A DNA stretch of 58,124 nucleotides from Desulfatibacillum aliphaticivorans DSM 15576 (GTDB lineage Bacteria; Desulfobacterota; Desulfobacteria; Desulfobacterales; Desulfatibacillaceae), in contig NZ_AUCT01000037.1 of the NCBI RefSeq assembly GCF_000429905.1, positions 1 through 58,124 of the forward strand, in the 5' to 3' direction. Below the pieces are notes generated by a model. That model made no database searches and was not told the origin of the DNA. It saw nothing but the letters and a program-made list of their open reading frames with translations. Shown piece after piece: positions 25,483 to 34,160 of the stretch. The position numbers and the translations under genes were made by a program. How positions within the stretch are numbered: position 1 is the first letter of the stretch; each line of letters begins with the position of its first letter.

Positions 25483-27771
25483 ATGGATAGCGCCTACAAA
25501 CCCGAAGATTACGTCCGCATTGAGCAACTGCTTCACTATCCTGAAAAGCTGCAGGAGCGGCTTTCGGGCATAGAGGACACTTCGGAGATTTCCATACCCA
25601 AGGACCCGATTGAAAAGGTCATCTTCCAGAACCGGGCCAAGTCCTCGATCCGGAAAATCGCCCAGAACCGGGGTCACATCCTTATGGTGGGCCGGCCGGG
25701 CACGGGCAAATCCCTTTTGGCCAACATGTTCCAGGAAGTCCTGGACCGTTCCATGGGCGAGTACTTAAGGCCCAAATGCGCCATTGCCGCTTATCCGGGC
25801 AAGGACAAAAATCACGTACGCTTTGCCTACGAAAATCCGGAAAAGCTGGAGCAGCGCATTACGAGCGTCCACCACGCCATTGAAGACGCCGGCAACAGCA
25901 TGGACGAGTTCTCCCTGGCCGAAGAAATCAAGTCCGTCAAAAAAATTCGCAACGGCCTGCTTTTGGCCACCCTGGCCACGGCCATAGGCGGAGTTTTTTA
26001 TCCTGCGGCTTTTATCGCCACCGGCATCACGGGCATAGGCGCCATCTTCATGATCATGCAGGAGAACAACCACAAGGCCCAGGAAAAGATCCAGCGGGAA
26101 AACAGCGACTCCCGCCGCGTGGCGGTCAAGCATCTCCAGGATCAGGTGCCTGAAGTGTTGTACGATCCCAGGAAGGACAAGGATCTCATGGCCCGCATTT
26201 CCGAGCCCAACGCCCGGAACATGAAAGGCGGGTTCCGGCACGATCCGTATCAATCCAGCAATCTCCAGACGCCCGCGCACAAAAGGGCCTACCTGGGCGC
26301 CCACGCCAAAGCTCCCATCATTTATATTGACGAGCTGAAAACCATGGTCAAAGTGGGCTACATGTCCGACCTCCTGGAGATCATGCAGAATAAGGAATAC
26401 GTCCTGGAAGGCGGACGCGACACGGGAAGCGGCGCCGCAGACCGCTCCGAGACCTCCCTCCATGCGGACAACATTATCATCGCCTGCTGCAACCACGACA
26501 CCCTGCAATATCTGCAGGACGAAGGAGACGGCGCGTTTTTGAGCCGCGTGGAGGATAAGGGCGAAATTGTCCAGATGGAAAGCGCGGTGCCCGAAAGCCT
26601 GGAAACCACCCTGGAAGTGGCCCAATACATAAAACAGGAAGTGGAAAACCTGGGCAAAGCCTTTATGGGCGCGTGGAAAGACGTCATAGACAGCGAAGGC
26701 TACGACGGCGTGCGCAAAAGAAGCGGCGTGATTTTCGGCCGGGCCCTGCCAAGCGATTATACGCTGAAGGAAAGGGATTTCTCCCGCAACGCCATCATGG
26801 AGATCGTCAAGGAGCTCCGCTGCTGCGCCTCCGAAGGCAAGCTGACCGCTCTGCTAAGGCCTTTCAACGGCATCATCAAAACCGCCGAGCTGGAAGCCAT
26901 CCTGGAAAACTCGCCCCTGGTGGAAGCCAGGCACGTGCGTTACGCCATGGACGAGCACCTGAGCCTGGAAGGCGCCATCGCCAAGGAAGTGATGGAGCAT
27001 AAAAAGGCCCTGAAAAAATACATCAGCGCCATCACCGACTCCATCGGCTACGTGGTGGGCCTCGCCGTCATCTCCTCCCGCTCCAGCGGCAGGATGTTCG
27101 GCCATCCCCTGCCCATTCACTGCCAGGTTAACGCAGGCGGTGCGGATGTTGTGACTGCGCCGGGCAAACTGGGCGACATCGCCAAAGCCGCGGCCCAGAA
27201 CGTGCGCGCATCCATCAAAAAGGTTTTAAAAACCATCGGCGCCCCTTACGTGGGCTACGAAATGCATGTGGAATACATACAGATCCACGGCGGCGTGGAG
27301 GGCGACAGCGCTTCCGTAGCCATGGACATTGCTCTTATATCTGATTTTATCAAACAACCGGTGACCCAGAAATACGGAGTCACCGGATCGCTCACCGGCG
27401 ACATCATTCTCGCCGTGGGCGGGGTCACGGAAAAGGTCCGTTCCATCATGGACATCGATCTCGGGATGGAAGGCGCCTGCGTGCCCTGGCAGAATATGCA
27501 GGATATCGAACCCCTTTTGGTGAACGCCCATTGCCGGTACATCCAAAAGGACGACATTCCCGGCGTGCGCATTTACCGCACCGAAGGGGAGAACGATCCC
27601 TTTGACGTATATTTCTGCAAAACCAAATACAATGCCTACAAGATCCTCATGGGCCTGGATAAGGCCGAAGTTGAGGATCGTATAACCCAAAGAAGCCGCA
27701 AAGACCTCCTTTTCATCCAACGGATGAAAAATCCCTCTCTTGACGACTCGCAAAAAGCCAAAGCCGCATAA
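25483..27771 (+). CDS. Archaeal-type (LonB-like) membrane-anchored ATP-dependent protease
   Basis: The 762-aa protein has an AAA+ domain with Walker A GRPGTGKS (70-77) near the N-terminus and no LonA-type N-domain. A hydrophobic hairpin inserted at about residues 158-196 gives two membrane passes, as in archaeal LonB. Walker B is APIIYIDEL. The protease domain has Ser609 in VEGDSASVAMD and Lys651 in GGVTEKV, 42 apart, the LonB form of the Ser-Lys dyad. It probably degrades membrane or nearby proteins. The gene is coupled to the unknown protein upstream. It differs clearly from the LonA at 12048. Confidence 0.87.
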   Translation: MDSAYKPEDYVRIEQLLHYPEKLQERLSGIEDTSEISIPKDPIEKVIFQNRAKSSIRKIAQNRGHILMVGRPGTGKSLLANMFQEVLDRSMGEYLRPKCAIAAYPGKDKNHVRFAYENPEKLEQRITSVHHAIEDAGNSMDEFSLAEEIKSVKKIRNGLLLATLATAIGGVFYPAAFIATGITGIGAIFMIMQENNHKAQEKIQRENSDSRRVAVKHLQDQVPEVLYDPRKDKDLMARISEPNARNMKGGFRHDPYQSSNLQTPAHKRAYLGAHAKAPIIYIDELKTMVKVGYMSDLLEIMQNKEYVLEGGRDTGSGAADRSETSLHADNIIIACCNHDTLQYLQDEGDGAFLSRVEDKGEIVQMESAVPESLETTLEVAQYIKQEVENLGKAFMGAWKDVIDSEGYDGVRKRSGVIFGRALPSDYTLKERDFSRNAIMEIVKELRCCASEGKLTALLRPFNGIIKTAELEAILENSPLVEARHVRYAMDEHLSLEGAIAKEVMEHKKALKKYISAITDSIGYVVGLAVISSRSSGRMFGHPLPIHCQVNAGGADVVTAPGKLGDIAKAAAQNVRASIKKVLKTIGAPYVGYEMHVEYIQIHGGVEGDSASVAMDIALISDFIKQPVTQKYGVTGSLTGDIILAVGGVTEKVRSIMDIDLGMEGACVPWQNMQDIEPLLVNAHCRYIQKDDIPGVRIYRTEGENDPFDVYFCKTKYNAYKILMGLDKAEVEDRITQRSRKDLLFIQRMKNPSLDDSQKAKAA

Positions 27772-27795
27772 CTTTGGGGTGCTGGTACGGCTTAG

Positions 27796-27830
27796 GGGGG
27801 CCCCGCAAGGGGCTCCCTCACATCCCCTTT
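27796..27830 (+). terminator. Probable terminator after lonB
   Basis: A 9-bp stem with a GCAA loop (27796-27804 / 27809-27817) is followed by a weak T-rich stretch ending TTTTAT. Confidence 0.5.
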
Positions 27831-27864
27831 TATCGAAGCACGCAAAGCAATCATCTGGAAAGTG

Positions 27865-27893
27865 TTGACTTTTTTCCTCATTTTTGCATGATA
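27865..27893 (+). promoter_or_regulatory. Candidate sigma-70 promoter of the GT-C gene
   Basis: TTGACT (27865-27870) is followed after 17 nt by ATGATA or after 18 nt by TGATAT. The -10 match is modest. Confidence 0.35.
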
Positions 27894-28003
27894 TTATCAT
27901 CTATGTAATTGTAACAAGGGTGGGGGCCCTTATGCAGCCCGCGTTTTAGGCCAACGGCTGATACGCGGCGCCAACCACTGTTCCTGGCAAAACAATCAGG
28001 CTC

Positions 28004-29833
28004 ATGAAGGCGACGCTGAACAAGAACGCTTGCTCAAGCGATGCGCCCTTTGTCAGCGATCCTGCAAAGCCAAGCGTCCGTATTCCGGCCTTGATATACT
28101 GGACGGCTCTGGCTTTGACGATCGGCGCGCTGCTGTATTTGTCGTTTAACGTCCTGATGAACGGGACCTGGGATAATTACCGATACCTGAACCTGGGCCG
28201 CGCCGTTTATCAACAGGGAGAGCTCGTCCAGTTGGACGTTCCGGGACATCCGCCTGAGTCTTTCGTCCCGCCGGGATACCCGGTCATCATCGGAGCGATT
28301 ATGAAAGCCGCCGGGCATTCCCGGCCGATCCTGTTCATAAAAGGCTTCAACGCTCTGTGCTACTGGGCGTCCCTCCTTATAGCAGCTTGGATTTTCAGGA
28401 GATTTTTTCAACTTGGACGCACACCGACATTTTTGTCGGTCCTCTATCTCAGCGTCAACGTGTCCACAATCGCCTTTGCTTCGGTTATATTCACCCACTC
28501 CCCGTACATTCTTTTTTCAACCCTCACGCTCCTGATGCTCTTTTATTATCAGGAATCCCCAAAAGTAGGCTGGATCGCTGCCGCCGGCCTGTGCACCGCC
28601 TCGGCCCTGTATGTGCGTTTTCCGGGTTTGCCCCTGGCGGCGGCCGCCTTTTTGTGGATGCTGTTGAATAAACGATTCAAGCACGCGTGCCTGTATGCGG
28701 GCCTGACAGCGGCGTTGCTGGGATTTTGGGCTGTCCCTCTGCTGGTTTCCGGAGACTTGGAGTATTTGAAGCAGTTGACCGCCAAGGGCTGCGATTTTCC
28801 GGCGCCGCAATTCGACTCTCTCTTAAGCCGGTACAGCCACCACCTTTACGGATATTGTTTTGATCATATTCCCCAAAGGGCGCTGCCCGGATTGTTTTCC
28901 CTGCCTCATTCGGAAGCGAACGGCGTCCCGGCGGCCTTGTCATCTTTGCTTTCAGCAGGCGCCGTCCAGGCCATGTTCAAATTCGGCGTTCCGGGCTTGT
29001 TCCTTTTTGAAGCCTTGGCCAGGATTCGAGCAAAGGATTGGAGCCTGGCGCTCCTGTTTCCCGTTGTCTATTTACTCATGATATCCTTAGCCGCTTCGTA
29101 CTGGGGGCGTTACGTCAATTACATCCTGCCCTGGTTCGTCCTGATTTGCGTGCTGGGCTTTATGCGATTCGTCAAAGCCCTGGAGCTTTCGCCCAAAGCG
29201 GAAATGGCCGCGGCCCTTGCAGCGATTGTACTGGTCTTTGGGAGCGTTTCCCCCCAATACGTCCAAAGGGTGCAGGAAGCGTCTTTGCACAGAGGACAAC
29301 TGGCGTCCCTGGCGAAAGAATCGAAACCCTGCCTCGAATACGGATGGACGGACGCAATTCCCTTCAGCGCCCTGCCTGCACATACATATCTTGTCTCCCA
29401 CACGCAGCACGGCGCCCGATCCTGTCCGGTGATCGGCGCTTTTGTATGGAGCCGCGAAAACCTGCCTGAAAACGCCCTGCTTATGGGATGCCAGACCGCT
29501 TTGGGATGCTTTCACGCGGAGCGGCCCGTGGTCCTTCTGCCCTATTGGTGGTGCAAGCTGCCCTATGACGACCCCAGAGCCGTGCTGCCTGAATCCAATG
29601 AATGGACTGCAAGGGAGATCCTAAGGCAGGGCGCCGATTTTCTGGTCATGAATCTGAACGACCCGGATGAGCCGTGCAATCAGTACATGGTGCAGGTGGT
29701 AAACGCCTTTCCCCAGAGCTTTGTTCCCGTATACATTTTCGGAACTCCTCCGGCGGCGGCCGTGGTGCTGCGCGTGCGAAAGGCGTTGCTGCAAGAAGCC
29801 CTTCTACAAAGGGGCGTCGAGAACCTTCCCTGA
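28004..29833 (+). CDS. Polytopic membrane protein, probable GT-C glycosyltransferase (family 39-like)
   Basis: The 609-aa protein has about ten membrane segments between residues 30 and 420 and a soluble C-terminal domain of about 190 residues. The first loop holds DNYRYLNLGRAV and FVPPGYPVIIGA, matching the Asp-containing loop and PPGYP pattern of lipid-phosphate-sugar-dependent transferases. It likely adds a sugar to a lipid or protein on the outer face of the inner membrane. No donor or acceptor is suggested. It is a single-gene unit; the ribosome binding site is weak. Confidence 0.62.
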   Translation: MKATLNKNACSSDAPFVSDPAKPSVRIPALIYWTALALTIGALLYLSFNVLMNGTWDNYRYLNLGRAVYQQGELVQLDVPGHPPESFVPPGYPVIIGAIMKAAGHSRPILFIKGFNALCYWASLLIAAWIFRRFFQLGRTPTFLSVLYLSVNVSTIAFASVIFTHSPYILFSTLTLLMLFYYQESPKVGWIAAAGLCTASALYVRFPGLPLAAAAFLWMLLNKRFKHACLYAGLTAALLGFWAVPLLVSGDLEYLKQLTAKGCDFPAPQFDSLLSRYSHHLYGYCFDHIPQRALPGLFSLPHSEANGVPAALSSLLSAGAVQAMFKFGVPGLFLFEALARIRAKDWSLALLFPVVYLLMISLAASYWGRYVNYILPWFVLICVLGFMRFVKALELSPKAEMAAALAAIVLVFGSVSPQYVQRVQEASLHRGQLASLAKESKPCLEYGWTDAIPFSALPAHTYLVSHTQHGARSCPVIGAFVWSRENLPENALLMGCQTALGCFHAERPVVLLPYWWCKLPYDDPRAVLPESNEWTAREILRQGADFLVMNLNDPDEPCNQYMVQVVNAFPQSFVPVYIFGTPPAAAVVLRVRKALLQEALLQRGVENLP

Positions 29834-30009
29834 GCATGACTTTCATTCATCGCCGATGCTTACCGGGCGCCCGGCCGTTATTTGTTTTTCATGCTTTCCT
29901 TCCCGGGTATGAAGTGGTATGAGGCCTTGTCTTTCAGGCGTTTAGCCGCGCCCTCTTTCTTAAGATTTTATGCGCTGTGCGCTAAACTTGCGTAAGGTTT
30001 TATCCAGGA

Positions 30010-30924
30010 ATGAATTTAAAAGTTTTAAAAGCCAATCTTATCTTGCTGACTGCGGCCCTGGTCTGGGGCTCCACCTTTGTGTTTCAACGTTCGGCCATGC
30101 AGGACATGGACCCGGTTTCCTTTTCAGGACTGCGGTTCGCCTTGGGCGCCCTGTGCCTGGCGCCCATCGCATACGCCAGGTCGAAACGCCCTTCCCTGCC
30201 CTTGCCCGGGGTTCCCAAATGGCTGCCCCTGGCCGGCATGATAATCGCCGGAACGGTCATGTGCTTTGGAATCAACTTTCAGCAAGTCGGCCTTGTGGAA
30301 ACCACGGCGGGCAAGGCGGGCTTCATCACCGGCCTTTATGTGATTATGGTTCCCATTTTGGGGTTGGCTTTCAAGCAAAAGCCGGACCTGGGCTTGTGGC
30401 TGGCCCTTCCCCTGGCCGTGACGGGCATGTATCTTCTGAGCGTTACGGATGCGTTCTATCTGGCGCCCGGCGACGGCCTGGTGTTGATATGCGCGTTCAT
30501 GTGGGCGGTTCACGTTCTGGTTGTGGGCTATTTTTCGCCCCGGATGGATTCCTTTGTGCTGGGGTTCGGCCAGGCTTTTGTCTGCGCCATTCTCAGCCTG
30601 ATATACGCCCTATGCCGCGAGACGATCACCTGGGAGGGCGTGTGGGCTTCGCGCTATGCGTTATTATATGGAGGAATCGGATCCGTAGCCATCGGCTTTA
30701 CGCTGCAGATCATCGGCCAGAAGGATTCGCCCGCCGCTCATGCTGCTATAATATTGCAGTTGGAGGCTGTAACTGCGGCTGTATCAGGCTGGCTGTTTTT
30801 AGGGGAGAGTATGACCACGCGTTCCTTTATCGGCGCGGGCTTAATGCTGGCTGGAATGCTGGTGGCTCAATTATGGGTGTTTGTTCCGAAGAGAAAACCC
30901 CAAGGCAATAACGGAACTCCCTGA
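30010..30924 (+). CDS. EamA/DMT family transporter
   Basis: The 304-aa protein has ten predicted membrane segments in two similar halves, each an EamA domain (about 10-140 and 155-290). LTAALVWGSTFVFQRSAM is the usual opening and the second half has AAIILQLEAVTAAVSGWLFLGES, the typical EamA end. The family exports amino acids or other small metabolites; the substrate is not known. CCAGGA precedes the ATG closely. It is apparently a single-gene unit. Confidence 0.87.
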   Translation: MNLKVLKANLILLTAALVWGSTFVFQRSAMQDMDPVSFSGLRFALGALCLAPIAYARSKRPSLPLPGVPKWLPLAGMIIAGTVMCFGINFQQVGLVETTAGKAGFITGLYVIMVPILGLAFKQKPDLGLWLALPLAVTGMYLLSVTDAFYLAPGDGLVLICAFMWAVHVLVVGYFSPRMDSFVLGFGQAFVCAILSLIYALCRETITWEGVWASRYALLYGGIGSVAIGFTLQIIGQKDSPAAHAAIILQLEAVTAAVSGWLFLGESMTTRSFIGAGLMLAGMLVAQLWVFVPKRKPQGNNGTP

Positions 30925-31034
30925 ATTTTTTGTTTACATACCAATCTTTGTTGAGTTAACATGCGTCAAAATCGTAACGAAAACCTAACAAGGTTCGACC
31001 CCCAATCCCAAACACCATCGAAGGAGGAATTACC

Positions 31035-31778
31035 ATGTTGAAGAAACTGATGCTGATTGCCCTGGCAGTCTCCTTGTTTGCCTGCCCCGCGCTTGCAAGC
31101 GAAAAAACCATTGTATTCGCCACCGACTCCACCTGGCCGCCCATGGAATTTGTAGACGCCAACAAGGACATCGTAGGATACGCCATTGACTACATGAACG
31201 CAGCCGCCAAAGAAGCCGGTTTCAAAGCCGAATTCAAGGCTGTGGCCTGGGACGGCATTTTCGCCGGTCTGGACGCCGGCAAATACGACGCTATCTGCTC
31301 CTCGGTTTCCATTACGGAAGACCGGAAAGCAAGCATGGATTTCAGCACCCCTTACTTCCGGGTCAAGCAAGCTGTGATCGTGCCTAAAGACTCCACCGTC
31401 ACCAGCCTGAAAGACCTGGTGGGCCAGAAAGTCGGCTCGCAGATCAGCACCACCGGCACCTTCGCCGTTAAGGCCGAAGAAGGCGTCATCTCCAAGACTT
31501 ACGACGAAGTGGGTCTGGCTGTGGAAGACCTTTTTAACGGCCGCATCGCCGCCGTGGTCTGCGACGACCCCGTCGCCGCCAACTACGCCCTGCAGAATGA
31601 TCGCTACAAGGGCGCCCTGAAAATCGCCGTGGTCATCGAAGCCGGCGACGTGGAATACTACGGCATCGCCGTGAAAAAGGGCAACAAGGAAGTCCTGGAC
31701 CTGGTGAACAAAGGCATCGCCGCCGTCAAGGAAAAGGGCATCGAAAAAGAACTCAAGGCCAAATGGATTGGCCAATAA
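31035..31778 (+). CDS. Periplasmic polar amino-acid binding protein (ABC importer)
   Basis: The product has 247 aa with a cleavable signal peptide (cut near ACPALA-SEK). It matches the SBP_bac_3 family: TDSTWPPMEFVD, GYAIDYMNAAAKEAG, then the DAICSSVSITEDRKASMDFSTPY segment that contacts the ligand's amino-acid backbone, and VGSQISTTG. The ligand is likely a polar or basic amino acid. GGAGG precedes the ATG. It heads a three-gene importer unit; a terminator after it probably lets only part of the transcripts reach the permease and ATPase. Confidence 0.92.
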   Translation: MLKKLMLIALAVSLFACPALASEKTIVFATDSTWPPMEFVDANKDIVGYAIDYMNAAAKEAGFKAEFKAVAWDGIFAGLDAGKYDAICSSVSITEDRKASMDFSTPYFRVKQAVIVPKDSTVTSLKDLVGQKVGSQISTTGTFAVKAEEGVISKTYDEVGLAVEDLFNGRIAAVVCDDPVAANYALQNDRYKGALKIAVVIEAGDVEYYGIAVKKGNKEVLDLVNKGIAAVKEKGIEKELKAKWIGQ

Positions 31779-31790
31779 GGTCTGATTCCA

Positions 31791-31824
31791 ACGCAGGGGC
31801 CAAAAGCCCCTGCGTTTTTTTTTT
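31791..31824 (+). terminator. Intra-operon terminator after the binding-protein gene
   Basis: ACGCAGGGGC / GCCCCTGCGT is a perfect 10-bp stem with a CAAAA loop, followed by T10. It may set higher levels of the binding protein than of the membrane parts. Confidence 0.9.
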
Positions 31825-31872
31825 GCTTTTTTTCAATAACAGGAGAAATCACGGAAAGCGTCAGGGCAGGTT

Positions 31873-32676
31873 ATGGCTGATCAAAAAAAGCAGGTTAAAA
31901 TCGACGTAGGGGATGGGGCGGCGATCCCATCAAAGAGCGACAAGGGATTATTTTCCGCGTGGCTGATTTCATTTTTTCTGGCGATCGCCGTGCTGTTGGG
32001 GCTGCTTTTTTATCCCGACCCCGCTATGGCCGAAAAGTACCGGAATATTCTCGTCTTCCTGAAGGACGGCATCTACGTCACCTTCCAGGTGACCTTCTCA
32101 TCCATTTTGCTCGCCATTATCATTGGCTTTTTTACGGGACTGGGCCGCTTGTCCAAAATCTGGATCGTGAACATCCTGGCCAGCACCTACGTGGAAATCG
32201 TCCGCGGCATTCCTTTGCTGGTGCAGCTTTTTTACCTTTATTACGCTCTGGGTAAATTCATTCAGGTGCCGGATAAACTGGCGGCTATCATCGCCATGAG
32301 CATTTGCTACGGCGCTTATATGGGGGAGGTTTTCCGCGCCGGCATCGACTCCATCGATAAAGGCCAGACAGAAGCCGCCCGCTCCTTGGGATTTAACGGC
32401 GCCCAAACCATGATGTACGTTATCCTGCCCCAGGCCTGGCGCACCATTCTGCCGCCTGTGGGCAACGAATTCATCGCCTTGTTAAAGGATACGTCCCTGG
32501 TCTCCATCCTGGGCGTGGCCGACCTTTTAAGGCGGGGCAGGGAGTACGCCTCCACGTCCTTCGACTATTTTGAAACCTACACCATGGTCGCCGTGGTTTA
32601 TTTAATCATCACCCTGATTTTATCCAAGCTGGTTAGCATCATGGAGGAAAGGCTGGGCCAACATGATCAACGATAA
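31873..32676 (+). CDS. Amino-acid ABC transporter permease (HisM/GlnP family)
   Basis: The 267-aa protein has an N-terminal hydrophilic stretch of about 28 residues, then five or six membrane segments. The EVIRG-type motif is VEIVRGIPLLVQLFY, and the EAA loop is EAARSLGFNGAQTMMYVILPQAWR, which contacts the ATPase. It probably forms a homodimeric channel since no second permease is present. Its 3' end overlaps the ATPase gene by 14 bp. Confidence 0.92.
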   Translation: MADQKKQVKIDVGDGAAIPSKSDKGLFSAWLISFFLAIAVLLGLLFYPDPAMAEKYRNILVFLKDGIYVTFQVTFSSILLAIIIGFFTGLGRLSKIWIVNILASTYVEIVRGIPLLVQLFYLYYALGKFIQVPDKLAAIIAMSICYGAYMGEVFRAGIDSIDKGQTEAARSLGFNGAQTMMYVILPQAWRTILPPVGNEFIALLKDTSLVSILGVADLLRRGREYASTSFDYFETYTMVAVVYLIITLILSKLVSIMEERLGQHDQR

Positions 32677-33403
32677 ACCCATCATACGAATAGCCAATGC
32701 ATGCAAGTATTTCGGGACGCTCAAGGCTCTGGACAACGTCTCCCTGGAGATCAGTCAAGGAGAAAAGGTCGTGATCATCGGTCCGTCCGGGTCAGGAAAA
32801 AGCACCCTGCTCCGGGCCGTCAACCAGTTGGAAACCATCGACTCCGGCGAACTTGTGGTGGATGGGGATAACATCTGCGACCCGGACGTGAACATCAACG
32901 CGGTCCGCATGGAACTGGGCATGGTCTTTCAGAGCTTCAACCTGTTTCCCCACAAAAGCGTGCTGGACAACCTGACCCTGGCGCCCCGGAAGCTCCGCAA
33001 AACCCCCAAGGAGGAGGCCGAGGCCTACGCCATGAAATTGCTGGCCAAGGTGGGCATCGAAGACAAAGCCGGGCAATATCCGGCCCAGCTTTCCGGCGGA
33101 CAGCAGCAGCGCGTGGCCATTGCAAGGGCCCTTGCCATGAATCCCAAAATCATGCTTTTTGACGAGCCCACCAGCGCCCTGGACCCGGAAATGATCGGCG
33201 AAGTCCTGGACGTCATGGTGAAGCTGGCCAAGGAAGGCATGACCATGGTGGTGGTGACCCATGAAATGGGTTTCGCCAAGGAAGTGGCGGACCGGGTGGT
33301 TTTTATGGACCACGGCCAGATTTTGGAAGTGGGAACGCCCCAGCATTTCTTTGAAAACCCGGAACACCCCAGGCTTCAGAAGTTCATGGATCAAATTCTC
33401 TAA
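32663..33403 (+). CDS. Amino-acid ABC transporter ATP-binding protein (GlnQ/HisP family)
   Basis: The 246-aa protein has Walker A GPSGSGKST (about 41-49), the Q-loop in GMVFQSFNLFPHKS, the signature LSGGQQQRVAIARAL, Walker B IMLFDEPTSALDPE and the switch histidine in VVVTHEMGFA. All are as in polar amino-acid importers. It powers the permease encoded just before it. Two hairpins after the stop end the unit. Confidence 0.95.
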   Translation: MINDKPIIRIANACKYFGTLKALDNVSLEISQGEKVVIIGPSGSGKSTLLRAVNQLETIDSGELVVDGDNICDPDVNINAVRMELGMVFQSFNLFPHKSVLDNLTLAPRKLRKTPKEEAEAYAMKLLAKVGIEDKAGQYPAQLSGGQQQRVAIARALAMNPKIMLFDEPTSALDPEMIGEVLDVMVKLAKEGMTMVVVTHEMGFAKEVADRVVFMDHGQILEVGTPQHFFENPEHPRLQKFMDQIL

Positions 33404-33490
33404 AAACAGGATTTTGTCCTGTTTTACACCACTCGTTTAAAAACCAAAAAGGCCGGCCTGATTCGCAATATCAGGCCGGCCTTTAATTTT
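33402..33490 (+). terminator. Two successive terminator hairpins after the amino-acid importer
   Basis: AAAACAGGA/TCCTGTTTT (33402-33426) starts at the stop codon. AAAGGCCGGCCTGAT/ATCAGGCCGGCCTTT (33448-33462 / 33470-33484) follows and ends in TAATTTTTT. Confidence 0.88.
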
Positions 33491-34160
33491 TTCCGGGCAT
33501 AAAAATGCGGAAAGGGCGGCCCAAGAGGGGGGAAGGCCGCCCTTTCACATCAACCCTTAACCTATTAACCCAAACCACTAAAAAGAAGGAGTAGTCTGCC
33601 AGTTGGCCTGGCGTTGTCCTATTAGAAAGCAAGGTGCATGCCAAAGCGATCGAATCGCGCAAAATAACTATTAACCATTTAAAAATATTATAAAATTAAT
33701 AAAAGGCCTCAAAGGCGAACGGGATTAGCCCCCTGCCGCCTAACGGATCGGCGTCAAAACTTTGACCCAAACGTCAAAATCCTTAATACTGGACGCGGGA
33801 CTGAAATCCCATCCCGCGCCTCTTGGATCACCGCCGGCTTTTTTCCCGGTCCCGCCTCTTTTTCCCCGCCTTCCAACCCGAGATAAAAATCGTCAAAACA
33901 GACGCGGACATGAACCATTCCGGTGATATTTCAGGAGTATTTGCAAGGAAATTGCATAGACTAAGGGGGACAAGCGTTTATGCGAACAAACATTATGCAA
34001 ATCCTGCATGTATGAAAATGAAAAAATCACGGAGACGCAAAGGGCGTTCAGGACATAGTGCAATCCTCTTGAAAAAAAAAACGAAGCGCAATTATATTGG
34101 AATTGTAAACCCCTGAACATTATGTAAAACAGTTGGCGGGGCATTTTGAAGGAGGCGGGC
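33491..34160. other. Gene-free stretch with palindromes ahead of the cyclase gene
   Basis: No gene is seen. A stem GGGCGGCC/GGCCGCCC (33510-33545) without a T tract and a second one CGCGGGA/TCCCGCG (33794-33818) are present. AAGAAGGAG at about 33584-33592 looks like a ribosome binding site but no open frame follows. AT-rich sequence near 33660-33710 and 34070-34130 may contain the cyclase promoter; a loose match TTGGAA-N17-TTATGT ends near 34127. Confidence 0.5.

Noticed and set aside
30985..31005. GGTTCGACCCC resembling a tRNA T loop
   Set aside because: No acceptor stem, anticodon arm or D arm can be built around it.
34024..34060. GGAGACGCAAAGGGC resembling the GEMM (c-di-GMP) riboswitch core
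   Set aside because: Only the GACGCAAAG part fits; the other conserved half and the paired stems are missing.
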